A stretch of DNA of 6,150 nt. It comes from Nitrososphaerota archaeon. GTDB lineage: Archaea; Thermoproteota; Nitrososphaeria; Nitrososphaerales; Nitrosopumilaceae. This document shows positions 1 through 5,386 of this stretch, one piece after another (position 1 is the first letter of the stretch; each line of letters begins with the position of its first letter). The notes beneath the pieces are model-generated. The model saw only the letters and a list, made by a program, of their open reading frames with translations. It made no database searches and was not told the origin of the DNA. The translations under genes were made by a program, and so were the position numbers. Location of the stretch: contig PBZV01000023.1 of NCBI GenBank assembly GCA_002730325.1, positions 14,512-20,661 of the forward strand, written 5' to 3'.

Positions 1-338
1 TAGCAACTACTGCAGCACTTGTAGGTCAAGGATTGGGGAAGAAAGTTGCAATGGTAACTGATGGTAGATTTTCTGGAGGGACCAGAGGATTCATGGTAGG
101 ACATGTTGCGCCGGAAGCATATGTTGGAGGACCAATAGCATTAGTAAAAGATGATGATGAAATTACTATAGATACAGAAACTAATGTAATTGATTTACAT
201 ATATCATCTGAAGAATTGGCATCTAGAAAAAGTCAATGGAGTCCACCAAAACCAAACTATACAACTGGGGCTTTGGCCAAATTTGCAACGTTAGTAGGTT
301 CAGCAGCTGAGGGTGCAATCACAAAACCTGATTTATAA
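1..338 (+). CDS. ilvD: Dihydroxy-acid dehydratase, C-terminal part (cut by window edge)
   Basis: IlvD dehydrates 2,3-dihydroxy-3-methylbutanoate and its methylpentanoate homologue to 2-oxo acids, the third step of valine and isoleucine synthesis, in the cytoplasm. The frame is open from base 3 with no need for a start, so the gene begins before the window; only the last 111 residues are present of a family usually about 550 long. The stretch [11 protein letters not shown] followed by GHVAPEA is the family's C-terminal signature, and [13 protein letters not shown] follows as expected. The iron-sulfur ligand cysteines lie upstream of the window. A TTG in frame at 33 is internal, not the start. 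The stop codon overlaps the stop codon of the convergent gene at 333-890. Identification is secure from the signature; nothing looks damaged. Confidence 0.96.
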   Translation, partial: ATTAALVGQGLGKKVAMVTDGRFSGGTRGFMVGHVAPEAYVGGPIALVKDDDEITIDTETNVIDLHISSEELASRKSQWSPPKPNYTTGALAKFATLVGSAAEGAITKPDL

Positions 339-890
339 AATTTCAGATATTTTTTTCAAGTCAATTTTTTGTTGTTCAGAGATATAGATTTTAAGTAATG
401 TTTTCCAAGATTTTTGAAAATCTGATGAGAATTTTTTAAAACCAGAAATTGAAGAAAGGGAAATTTCTAATTTTGGATTATAAATTACATCATTTATTGA
501 AATACAATGTATTGTTTCATTTCTTACTTCAAATAATCTAGACATATCTCGTGTAAATTCAGGGGAAAAAACTTTCCAATCAAGAAATGTTCTAATCTTT
601 CTATTAATCGGAACCAGATTAAGTAGGTATAACAGTTCTTTGCTGTTTGAATGATTAGAAGATCCTACAATTCTTAATCTAATAATTTCATCAAACAAAA
701 ATGCCATTTTTGAAAATGCAGATAAAACACTATCCCTATTTTTTTTAATAATTAATTTTGAATTAAACCCATTTTTCAAAATCCCCTCATTAAGGAAATA
801 ATGTTTATTTTTCTCTATAAAGTAAAATCGAATTTCAGGTGACAGGTTTTTCTTGTTTTTAATTTCAGAGATTAATTTGGAAATACTCAT
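333..890 (-). CDS. Hypothetical protein with HEPN-like R-x4-H motif
   Basis: I do not recognise this 185-residue protein as a named family. It is basic, rich in Lys, Ile, Ser and Phe, predicted mostly helical, with no signal peptide or membrane segment. Residues about 54-75 and 98-130 look like amphipathic helices. Residues 123-128 read RNETIH, which fits the R-x4-6-H active-site motif of HEPN-domain ribonucleases and lies at the end of a helix (SRLFEV), where HEPN domains carry it. That is a motif-level suggestion only; many helical proteins contain such a pattern by chance. The ATG at 890 has no Shine-Dalgarno sequence; a weak TATA-like CTTATTTG lies about 26 bases upstream (913-920), consistent with leaderless transcription. 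No toxin or antitoxin partner gene adjoins it. It converges on ilvD with a six-base overlap. Confidence 0.75.
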   Translation of the reverse strand: MSISKLISEIKNKKNLSPEIRFYFIEKNKHYFLNEGILKNGFNSKLIIKKNRDSVLSAFSKMAFLFDEIIRLRIVGSSNHSNSKELLYLLNLVPINRKIRTFLDWKVFSPEFTRDMSRLFEVRNETIHCISINDVIYNPKLEISLSSISGFKKFSSDFQKSWKTLLKIYISEQQKIDLKKISEIL

Positions 891-1071
891 GTGGCAACAA
901 CAAAATTACACGCAAATAAGGATTTTGGAGATATTCAAGAAAAATTAGCTCAAAATTATGTCCTAAAAGATATGACGTATCGACGTTCTTTATCTCTTAA
1001 GACATGTTTTTGTTAAGATCTACTACTATTTAGATCGCTCGGTCCAGGGTTTTTTAGAGACTTTTAATGAT

Positions 1072-1119
1072 TTTAGGCTCAAATTATGTCAGAACATTAC
1101 AGGGTTTAGGCACAAATTA
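1072..1119. repeat. Short direct repeat, 15-mer, two copies (third, weaker copy at 945-962)
   Basis: TTTAGGCTCAAATTA at 1072-1086 recurs as TTTAGGCACAAATTA at 1105-1119, one mismatch, start-to-start distance 33. A third, more diverged version occurs upstream at about 945-962; it shares GCTCAAA-TTATGTC with 1077-1090 apart from one extra A. A spacing of three helical turns would suit a protein binding site, but in DNA this rich in A and T chance cannot be dismissed. Confidence 0.45.
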
Positions 1120-1153
1120 AACATTATACAAACAAAAAGGAACTGGGAAATAT

Positions 1154-1246
1154 TTATTCCTCAAAATTTGCGAGTTCATGTTTTAATTGTTTGATTTGGT
1201 GTTCAATGACTCTTCTCTGAATTTTGTCCATGTTTACTAAATCCAT
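1154..1246 (-). CDS. Possible small protein, 30 residues, helical
   Basis: A short frame from ATG at 1246 to TAA at 1154-1156 encodes 30 residues. It is charged and heptad-like: residues about 6-29 (DKIQRRVIEH, then QIKQLKHELA) would form a single amphipathic helix or short coiled coil. The ATG is preceded by AAGG, and an in-frame stop lies five codons upstream, so this start is the only one. The start codon sits within the hairpin arm at 1244-1251. Against it are the tiny length, no clear TATA box, and no recognisable homologue. It could be a real leaderless-archaeal small protein or a chance frame. Confidence 0.3.
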   Translation of the reverse strand: MDLVNMDKIQRRVIEHQIKQLKHELANFEE

Positions 1247-1288
1247 CCTTGTGTTTTCATGTTATTTTAGGAAAAACAAACAAGGATG
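1244..1288. repeat. Bulged inverted repeat (hairpin)
   Basis: CATCCTTG at 1244-1251 pairs exactly with CAAGGATG at 1281-1288. Inside it TGTTTT (1252-1257) can pair with AAAACA after a two-base AA bulge, giving a stem of 14 pairs and a loop of about 15 bases. It is not followed by a T-tract on the plus strand, so it is not an obvious terminator. It overlaps the start of the possible small gene on the minus strand. Confidence 0.4.
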
Positions 1289-1350
1289 AAGAAATTGATC
1301 TTTTACTAAATTCAAACTCCTTTTACTCTGAAGATTTGATTATTTTTCAT

Positions 1351-1358
1351 AAAAAAAA
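1351..1358 (-). terminator. T-tract terminator of the helicase gene
   Basis: On the minus strand an uninterrupted run of eight T begins three bases after the helicase stop codon, with another short T run further on. Archaeal intrinsic termination depends on such T-tracts without needing a hairpin. No competing gene follows on this strand until the possible small frame at 1246. Confidence 0.5.
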
Positions 1359-1360
1359 TC

Positions 1361-3040
1361 CTACAAAGGTTCTATGCCTAAAATATCATGATATGCTTTT
1401 GGAATCATTTGTTGAGCCTTGAAAAATACATTGTTTACAGCCGTATCCAAAACGTAAGTTTTTGCCCAGTCATTTTCACTTCTTATTGAACGACCAAATC
1501 CCTGTAATATTTTAGTTAAAGTTTGAGATGTATACCATAAAGGAAATTTATCCATTTTTGCCTTTGTTCTTTTTTCTTTGTAATTAGGATATGGAACTTT
1601 TGCAATTATTTGGAAACGAGACAAGTCATCTTTTAGATCAACACCTTCCCATAAAGAAGAAGAGAGTAAAACACCTGTAGGATCAGATGCATGTTCAGAG
1701 ATTACTTCATCTTGAGTTTTACCATCTTTGTTTTTACTATGACAAATTCGGATTCTTTTAGTATTTTTTGGTGATAGATATCGAATAATTTTTTGACATC
1801 GAGGAATGGACGAGGTAAGAATTAATCCTCTGTCAGAAGAATGTTCATCTAAAATTCTATCAATTGTTTTGATTACTTCTACTTCGTCTTCTTCAGTAGA
1901 ACCATAACTCAGTCGTTTAATGTTTAACAAATCAACATTTCTGTTATTAATTGGGAAAGGTGATTTTGGAGTATCAACAAATGCAACATCATCTTTTTCT
2001 AAACCCATATTTTCACAAAAACTGTTTTTATCGATAGTAGCAGACATGAAAATTTGATATTCAGTATCAAAGAATGTGTTTGCAAATTTTGAAACATCTA
2101 TTGGTTTTACAGATATAGTTCTAAAATTACCGTTCAAATCCTTAACAGGATCATTTACAACAAAATTATCCTTATCTGATACAATATCGATTTTTGCTTG
2201 AGCAGCTCTATCATATCGTCGTTCCAATCTTGAAATTAATTCATAGTCAGGATTGTTTTGAAATGCAGGACTTTCTTTGATGTCTTTGATTTTCTTTGCA
2301 TAAGAATATGCAATATCATCAGTGAGTTTAATCATAGAATCCAAGTCAGTGAAATGGTATTTCTCAGTATTTAGATTACATTCATCAACTTGACCTGCAA
2401 ATATATCAAATCCAACAAATTGAATAATCTGATCCTCAATTTTATGTGCTTCATCAAAAATTGAAACTTTTCTATCTAAATAATCCTCAAAAAGTTTTTT
2501 GTTAAACTTCATAATTTGGAAAAATGCATGATAATTCCACAAAGAATGTTTAGAAACTAACGCATCATATTTTTGAAGATAATAGTGACAAGATTGGGAA
2601 TCTATAGTGTTTTCTTCAACTTGTTTTATGGTGGGCTTGAATTCACATACCTCGATAACCTCTTTTCCATTTTTACTTATTCTTTCTTGACATTGACCTT
2701 TATCGCAAGTCAACCCCCACCTCATTGCCCTTCTAGAATTTTCAACTTTTTCAGTTCCCATCAATTTCAAACAAGGAAAATTTTGTTTACCTTTTACAGG
2801 TTTTAAAAACGGAATATCCTTGATGTATTGATCTTGAAGATGTTTTGAGGCAGTAACTGTAAATGAACTATCAAAATATCTAGAAACAGTAGCCCCAACT
2901 AATGATTTTCCAACTCCAGTAGGAGCACATAAGACTATTTTCTTATATCCTGAATCTAATTTTTCCTCGATTTGTTCGATTATTTCCTTTTGAATTTCTC
3001 TAGGATGAAAGTTTTCAGGGAATTTTTCTAAAAGAGACAG
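1361..3040 (-). CDS. Rad3/XPD/DinG-like iron-sulfur DNA helicase; 5' end irregular
   Basis: Superfamily 2 ATP-dependent helicase, probably 5'-to-3', acting in DNA repair. Counting residue 1 at CTG 3040 (about 559 residues): Q-motif-like HPREIQ near 12-17, Walker A APTGVGKS at 39-46, then the XPD/DinG cysteine region with Cys at 90, 112, 117, 132 and 151 (last in SCHYY) fitting a 4Fe-4S domain, DEAH box at 196-199, SATID about 333, EGVDL about 465, and motif VI QGFGRSIR about 513. All motifs are intact and the frame is unbroken from 3046 to the TAG. However no ATG, GTG or TTG exists in this frame between the TGA at 3047-3049 and the TTG at 2770, which lies after Walker A and cannot be the true start. 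ATG codons at 3074 and 3050 sit in another frame that ends at CCC-TGA (3015-3020). The left boundary is therefore nominal. DNA repair is inferred from family. Confidence 0.93.
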   Translation of the reverse strand: MSLLEKFPENFHPREIQKEIIEQIEEKLDSGYKKIVLCAPTGVGKSLVGATVSRYFDSSFTVTASKHLQDQYIKDIPFLKPVKGKQNFPCLKLMGTEKVENSRRAMRWGLTCDKGQCQERISKNGKEVIEVCEFKPTIKQVEENTIDSQSCHYYLQKYDALVSKHSLWNYHAFFQIMKFNKKLFEDYLDRKVSIFDEAHKIEDQIIQFVGFDIFAGQVDECNLNTEKYHFTDLDSMIKLTDDIAYSYAKKIKDIKESPAFQNNPDYELISRLERRYDRAAQAKIDIVSDKDNFVVNDPVKDLNGNFRTISVKPIDVSKFANTFFDTEYQIFMSATIDKNSFCENMGLEKDDVAFVDTPKSPFPINNRNVDLLNIKRLSYGSTEEDEVEVIKTIDRILDEHSSDRGLILTSSIPRCQKIIRYLSPKNTKRIRICHSKNKDGKTQDEVISEHASDPTGVLLSSSLWEGVDLKDDLSRFQIIAKVPYPNYKEKRTKAKMDKFPLWYTSQTLTKILQGFGRSIRSENDWAKTYVLDTAVNNVFFKAQQMIPKAYHDILGIEPL

Positions 3041-3095
3041 TATTGTTCATGCTTTCTCTCAATATTAAAAGCATGGAGGTTCTTGTAATATCAAA

Positions 3096-3104
3096 TTTTT
3101 ATAA
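3096..3104 (-). promoter_or_regulatory. TATA-like box for the helicase gene
   Basis: TTATAAAAA on the minus strand is centred about 27 bases before the ATG at 3074, the ideal distance for a leaderless archaeal start. This supports translation beginning at 3074 (or 3050) in the frame that then has to shift into the helicase frame. The same DNA lies in the 64-base divergent region shared with the gene at 3139. Confidence 0.45.
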
Positions 3105-3109
3105 TTTAG

Positions 3110-3118
3110 TTTAATATC
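3110..3118 (+). promoter_or_regulatory. TATA-like box for the GIY-YIG gene
   Basis: TTTAATATC is centred about 25 bases before the ATG at 3139, with no Shine-Dalgarno sequence between, fitting a leaderless transcript. An alternative box, TTTTTATAAT near 3096-3105, would give a leader of roughly ten bases. Confidence 0.45.
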
Positions 3119-3138
3119 TAGTAAAATAATTAAATAAT

Positions 3139-3456
3139 ATGGAATTATTGGAAGATAAAATGAGAGTGTGGTTAGAAAATGCAAAATTTGTAAAACCAAT
3201 TCCAGGAGTATATGTATTATACACTAGAAGCAAAACACCGCTTTACATTGGTCATTCTATGAATCTTGAAGAGACATTTACAAAATATGTTGATTTAGAT
3301 TTTGAAGAAAATGAATGTAAACAAAAAACTCATTTTTATCAAAGAGAGTTCACTGATAGTCCAAAAGAACGCCAAACAGAATTGATTGAAAAATTCAAAG
3401 ACAGTACAGGCGATCTTCCTTTATGTAACAATGAGATCAAGGTAGAAATTCATTAG
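3139..3456 (+). CDS. Stand-alone GIY-YIG domain protein, degenerate active site
   Basis: A 105-residue protein that is essentially one GIY-YIG fold. Residues 23-25 are GVY and 36-38 are YIG, spaced as in the family (PGVYVLYTRSKTPLYIG), followed by HSMNLEETFTKY. In UvrC and homing endonucleases the helix after YIG carries a catalytic Arg (YIG-x2-x-N-L-x2-R); here that position is Thr46, so phosphodiester cleavage is doubtful. The C-terminal part, ERQTELIEKF then GDLPLCN, resembles the family's Glu-bearing helix and closing P-x-N element. It may be a nucleic-acid-binding relic or an inactive member. It has no membrane segment. It is divergent from the helicase gene, sharing its promoter region, which hints at but does not prove a joint repair role. 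Confidence 0.82.
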   Translation: MELLEDKMRVWLENAKFVKPIPGVYVLYTRSKTPLYIGHSMNLEETFTKYVDLDFEENECKQKTHFYQREFTDSPKERQTELIEKFKDSTGDLPLCNNEIKVEIH

Positions 3457-3490
3457 TTTGTTCAGTGAAGGGCAGTGTAAACTGATTTGA

Positions 3491-3498
3491 TTAATATG
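3491..3498 (+). promoter_or_regulatory. TATA-like box for the 85-residue membrane protein
   Basis: TTAATATG is centred about 25 bases before the ATG at 3519. The intervening bases contain no Shine-Dalgarno sequence, so a leaderless mRNA is expected. A small inverted repeat, CAGT-GTAA-ACTG near 3471-3482, lies just upstream of the box. Confidence 0.5.
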
Positions 3499-3518
3499 AA
3501 AAAATCAAAATTTTAGAC

Positions 3519-3776
3519 ATGGCGTCAAAAGCATTATTGTATGTAGGAATTGCAGTAGGCGTAGCTGCAATGGCTGGAGCCATTGCTTATGGTACTGCAA
3601 ATCAAGAAAACTACATCCCAGCAGATGCAGTCTTATCTAAAGCCGCACAAGATGGTATATTACAAAAAACCGGAGGCATGGGAGCAGATCTTAACAAAGA
3701 ACAATGGCACGAAGATCCCTATGCTGCAAAAGCAGCCGAAGTAAGAGCTGAATGGGAAAAGAACAACGGACAATAG
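3519..3776 (+). CDS. Small membrane-anchored protein, 85 residues
   Basis: I do not recognise this protein. Residues 5-25 form one hydrophobic, Ala- and Gly-rich helix (LLYVGIAVGV then AAMAGAIAYG) after a single Lys, so it is either an N-terminal anchor or an uncleaved signal; no lipobox or clear cleavage site is seen. The remaining 60 residues are hydrophilic, Ala-rich and helical, with no Cys. Codon use is richer in GC (GCA, GCC, GGA, CCC) than its neighbours, and it has its own TATA box and a strong terminator, which together suggest an abundant, separately transcribed product. It could be a small accessory subunit of a membrane complex; nothing in the neighbourhood says which. Confidence 0.85.
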   Translation: MASKALLYVGIAVGVAAMAGAIAYGTANQENYIPADAVLSKAAQDGILQKTGGMGADLNKEQWHEDPYAAKAAEVRAEWEKNNGQ

Positions 3777-3779
3777 TCC

Positions 3780-3821
3780 AAGTGGAAAATTTCCACTTTA
3801 TTTTAAATATTTTTTATTTTT
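3780..3821 (+). terminator. Hairpin plus T-tract terminator
   Basis: AAGTGGAAA (3780-3788) and TTTCCACTT (3790-3798) are exact inverted arms around one base; in RNA the stem would be about seven pairs with a five-base loop. Long T-rich runs follow to 3821. It starts four bases after the stop of the membrane-protein gene and would terminate its transcript. Confidence 0.62.
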
Positions 3822-3912
3822 AGATATCATCAAATAATGATTTTGTCGACTCTTTTACTAGTAGAATTTAGTTGTATAAATTATTAATAACAATACAATG
3901 AATTACATCGCC

Positions 3913-3943
3913 AATTATTCTCATTATGAGGTAATGAATAATT
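3913..3943. repeat. Intergenic hairpin with two-base bulge
   Basis: AATTATT (3913-3919) plus CATTA (3922-3926) pair with TAATG (3932-3936) plus AATAATT (3937-3943), giving twelve pairs, a CT bulge and a five-base loop. No T-run follows on either side. A TATAAA at 3875-3880 lies about 25 bases upstream of roughly 3902, so a short transcript containing this hairpin is possible. A 15-codon frame (ATG at 3898) passes through it but is too short to support. Otherwise I see nothing coding in 3822-4056. Confidence 0.35.
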
Positions 3944-4005
3944 AAGAAAGAGATAATTCACGCATGAAAAAATATATCTAAAATTAAAAAAAATAGACTA
4001 AAGGT

Positions 4006-4024
4006 TAGAATTTTTCAAATTCTA
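4006..4024. promoter_or_regulatory. Perfect inverted repeat just upstream of a TATA box (operator candidate)
   Basis: TAGAATTT (4006-4013), a TTC spacer, then AAATTCTA (4017-4024) form an exact eight-base inverted repeat. It ends about five bases before the TATA-like box of the gene at 4057, next to where TFB would contact DNA, so a dimeric transcription factor could act here. The composition is AT-rich, so the function is an inference from symmetry and position. Confidence 0.4.
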
Positions 4025-4028
4025 GTAA

Positions 4029-4037
4029 GGATATAAC
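4029..4037 (+). promoter_or_regulatory. TATA-like box for the 88-residue protein
   Basis: GGATATAAC is centred about 24 bases before the ATG at 4057, preceded by AAG as a possible TFB-recognition element. No Shine-Dalgarno sequence lies before the ATG, so a leaderless transcript is expected. Confidence 0.45.
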
Positions 4038-4056
4038 AATTTAGTAATTCTGATTT

Positions 4057-4323
4057 ATGGATTGGGCAGAATCAATGCTAAAAAAATCATGTGAAAAGAC
4101 ACTTACAAAAAATGAAGTGTTACATAGTCTATTTCATATGATTGAAATCAATGAAAATACAATGAATCATATTCAAAATGATAAAAATGATTTTGGACCA
4201 GAACTTGAAGAATTAAAACAAACAGAAATTAGAGATTTAGATTTTCATCTAAAATACTACAGAGGACTAGTGAATTACATAAACTCAATTCCTGAAACCA
4301 AAATTATTGAAAATCAAACTTGA
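4057..4323 (+). CDS. Hypothetical acidic helical protein, 88 residues
   Basis: I do not recognise this protein. It is soluble, acidic, and appears all-helical: helices around residues 2-14, 18-41, 47-59 and 60-77, the last being DLDFHLKYYRGLVNYI. It contains one Cys and a few His (HSLFHMIEI near 23-31), with no metal-binding spacing that I trust. There is no membrane segment or signal. It has its own promoter with an adjacent inverted repeat, suggesting regulated expression. It converges on the putative metalloprotease gene, with four bases between the stop codons, and neither has a separate terminator hairpin. The long open frame with typical codon use and a good leaderless start make it a real gene. 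Confidence 0.75.
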   Translation: MDWAESMLKKSCEKTLTKNEVLHSLFHMIEINENTMNHIQNDKNDFGPELEELKQTEIRDLDFHLKYYRGLVNYINSIPETKIIENQT

Positions 4324-4327
4324 GAAC

Positions 4328-4864
4328 TTATTTTCGTAAATTATTAAAAATCAAATCATAACCTGTTTGTTTCTCTTGATTTTGACCAAAATTTGTTTGT
4401 TCATCATACTTTTGACGTCTGAAAACTAATAATTGTTCCAGTTTTTCAATTTCTTTTACAATCATTTTTCCAGAATCTTCTTTAGCAAATTGTTTTCTCT
4501 GATCATCATTTTGACCTCTTGTTGGAAATTGCTTTCCATAAAATTTGTTTTGTAATTCTTTCAAATTTTCATTTTTAATTAATTCAGATAAATCAAAATG
4601 TCCTTGTTCATGTTTGAGTAAATTATCATTTATTTCTAAAGTTCTAAATGATGATAACAAAGGATGGAAATCTACAAAAAGAGAGATATTTTCAATCATA
4701 AAAACAACTTCATTATTTATTGTGTCAGAATTAACAGTCCAAGTGAATCTTAATTTAATCTCACTATGAGAATCTTCAAATATTGAAGGGTTATGTTCTG
4801 CTTTAAAATTAGACCACTTAAGAAAAATATCCTTAGACCAACTAATTGGTTCAGTTTCATTCAT
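4328..4864 (-). CDS. DUF922-like putative zinc metalloprotease, cytoplasmic form
   Basis: A 178-residue protein. Residues 85-89 are HEQGH within LLKHEQGHFDLSEL, matching the HExxH zinc-protease motif as found in the DUF922 family of predicted Zn-dependent proteases; the N-terminal ISWSKDIFLKWSNFKAE (from residue 7) fits that family's opening Trp/Phe pattern. In family members I recall a C-terminal YD-x2-T-x-H-G-x-N stretch whose His may be the third metal ligand; here residues 153-161 read YDEQTNFGQ, with Phe159 at that place, so metal binding or catalysis may be lost. No signal peptide or membrane segment is present, although many relatives are secreted. The ATG at 4864 lies 31 bases after the stop of the minus-strand gene at 4896-5099, so the two could be co-transcribed. 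The substrate is unknown; the family assignment comes from memory of the motif. Confidence 0.8.
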   Translation of the reverse strand: MNETEPISWSKDIFLKWSNFKAEHNPSIFEDSHSEIKLRFTWTVNSDTINNEVVFMIENISLFVDFHPLLSSFRTLEINDNLLKHEQGHFDLSELIKNENLKELQNKFYGKQFPTRGQNDDQRKQFAKEDSGKMIVKEIEKLEQLLVFRRQKYDEQTNFGQNQEKQTGYDLIFNNLRK

Positions 4865-4895
4865 GATAATTTATTTTCTTAAAAATTGATCTTAA

Positions 4896-5099
4896 TTAAT
4901 TTCTCTTTCCATCACGACCACTGAATTTTCCTAGTGGTTGAGATACATCAAATCCAAGCCAAGCATATTTTTTTGATTCAAAAGATTTGTGAAAATCTTG
5001 ATGAATAATCAAAGAATCATCTCCCCAATCACCATCGTAGATAAATGAACATTTTTCAAATTTTGAGGTTTTTTGTACTCCTTTACAAATAATTATCAA
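4896..5099 (-). CDS. Hypothetical small protein, 67 residues, TTG start
   Basis: I do not recognise this protein. It is soluble, with Cys at 5 and 17, a central DGDWGDDSLII segment (22-32), and aromatic residues in YAWLGFD (about 45-51). The only possible start is TTG at 5099, directly after an in-frame TAA, so the first residues are uncertain; an upstream frameshift could also have removed a longer N-terminus. The DWG-D/E segment resembles DWGEHVVIQ (30-38) in the zinc-ribbon-like protein encoded at 5626-5880, suggesting distant relationship, but the Cys pairs of that protein are not matched. It lies upstream of the putative metalloprotease on the same strand with a 31-base gap. Codon use and the non-random composition favour a real gene. 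Confidence 0.55.
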   Translation of the reverse strand: MIIICKGVQKTSKFEKCSFIYDGDWGDDSLIIHQDFHKSFESKKYAWLGFDVSQPLGKFSGRDGKRN

Positions 5100-5249
5100 T
5101 TAATTATTAGTAAAATGAATAATTGAAAAATTTTTGTGTAAAATTAATTTAGCATAGGCACGATTTACAAAAGATCAAGATAATTTTTTCAACCCATTTT
5201 GATCAAATTTCGAGACTTGTTTTATTTTAAAAAAAATTAAAAAGAGAAA

Positions 5250-5355
5250 TTTAGAAATGTTGGAAGCAAGGTGATTGCTTGTATGATATTTGTACGTAAC
5301 TCCCAAAGAGTCGATGCAAGAAAATATCATGCTTGCTTGCTTTCAAAATTCTAAA
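5250..5355. repeat. Long imperfect inverted repeat, about 106 bases, possible structured RNA
   Basis: Three segments pair in order: TTTAGAA (5250-5256) with TTCTAAA (5349-5355); TTGGAAGCAAG (5260-5270) with CTTGCTTTCAA (5336-5346), 11 pairs with one G-U; and GTATGATATTT (5281-5291) with AAATATCATGC (5322-5332), 11 pairs with one G-U. Inside arm one AAGCAA (5264-5269) can instead pair with TTGCTT (5275-5280), and the apical region contains ACTC/GAGT (5299-5302, 5308-5311). It is more GC-rich than the flanking A/T tracts. It lies 31 bases before the start of the small membrane protein gene. No duplicated target site and no coding frame is seen. It could be a small RNA, a leader element, or a MITE-like remnant. 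Confidence 0.5.
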
Positions 5356-5386
5356 CTATTAATTTTGGTTTATTTCAGTGTGTAAT

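Larger units (their letters stand above)
891..1360. other. Gene-poor stretch of 470 bases
   Basis: No convincing large gene is present on either strand. It holds an imperfect repeated motif (first copy near 945-962, then 1072-1086 and 1105-1119), a short inverted repeat (GATCT 1017-1021, AGATC 1032-1036), a possible 30-codon gene at 1154-1246, a bulged hairpin at 1244-1288, and the T-tract that follows the helicase gene. Bases 1030-1060 are richer in G and C than their surroundings. A GTG-started frame of 41 codons (891-1016) could be a remnant or chance. It may be a decayed gene or a regulatory and untranslated region. Confidence 0.5.

Noticed and set aside
891..1016. GTG-started plus frame of 41 codons
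   Set aside because: Short, no promoter box at the right distance, no recognisable similarity. It could be a remnant of a lost gene, but that cannot be shown here.
1210..1413. Plus-strand open stretch across the 3' end of the helicase with a protein-like segment KTNKDEEIDLLL
   Set aside because: No ATG start in frame, and it runs antisense into the certain helicase coding region.
1361..2770. Helicase beginning at TTG 2770 (469 residues)
   Set aside because: The same open frame continues upstream through Walker A, the Q-motif-like segment and the first cysteine of the iron-sulfur region, so TTG 2770 is internal.
2573..2806. Plus-strand frame of 77 codons
   Set aside because: It lies wholly opposite the helicase, whose motifs are clear; composition is that of an antisense shadow.
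4545..4769. Plus-strand frame of 74 codons
   Set aside because: Antisense to the HExxH protein gene, Ser- and Lys-rich without a motif; a shadow.
5173..5204. GATCAA/TTGATC inverted repeat
   Set aside because: Six-base arms 20 bases apart in AT-rich DNA; too weak to support.
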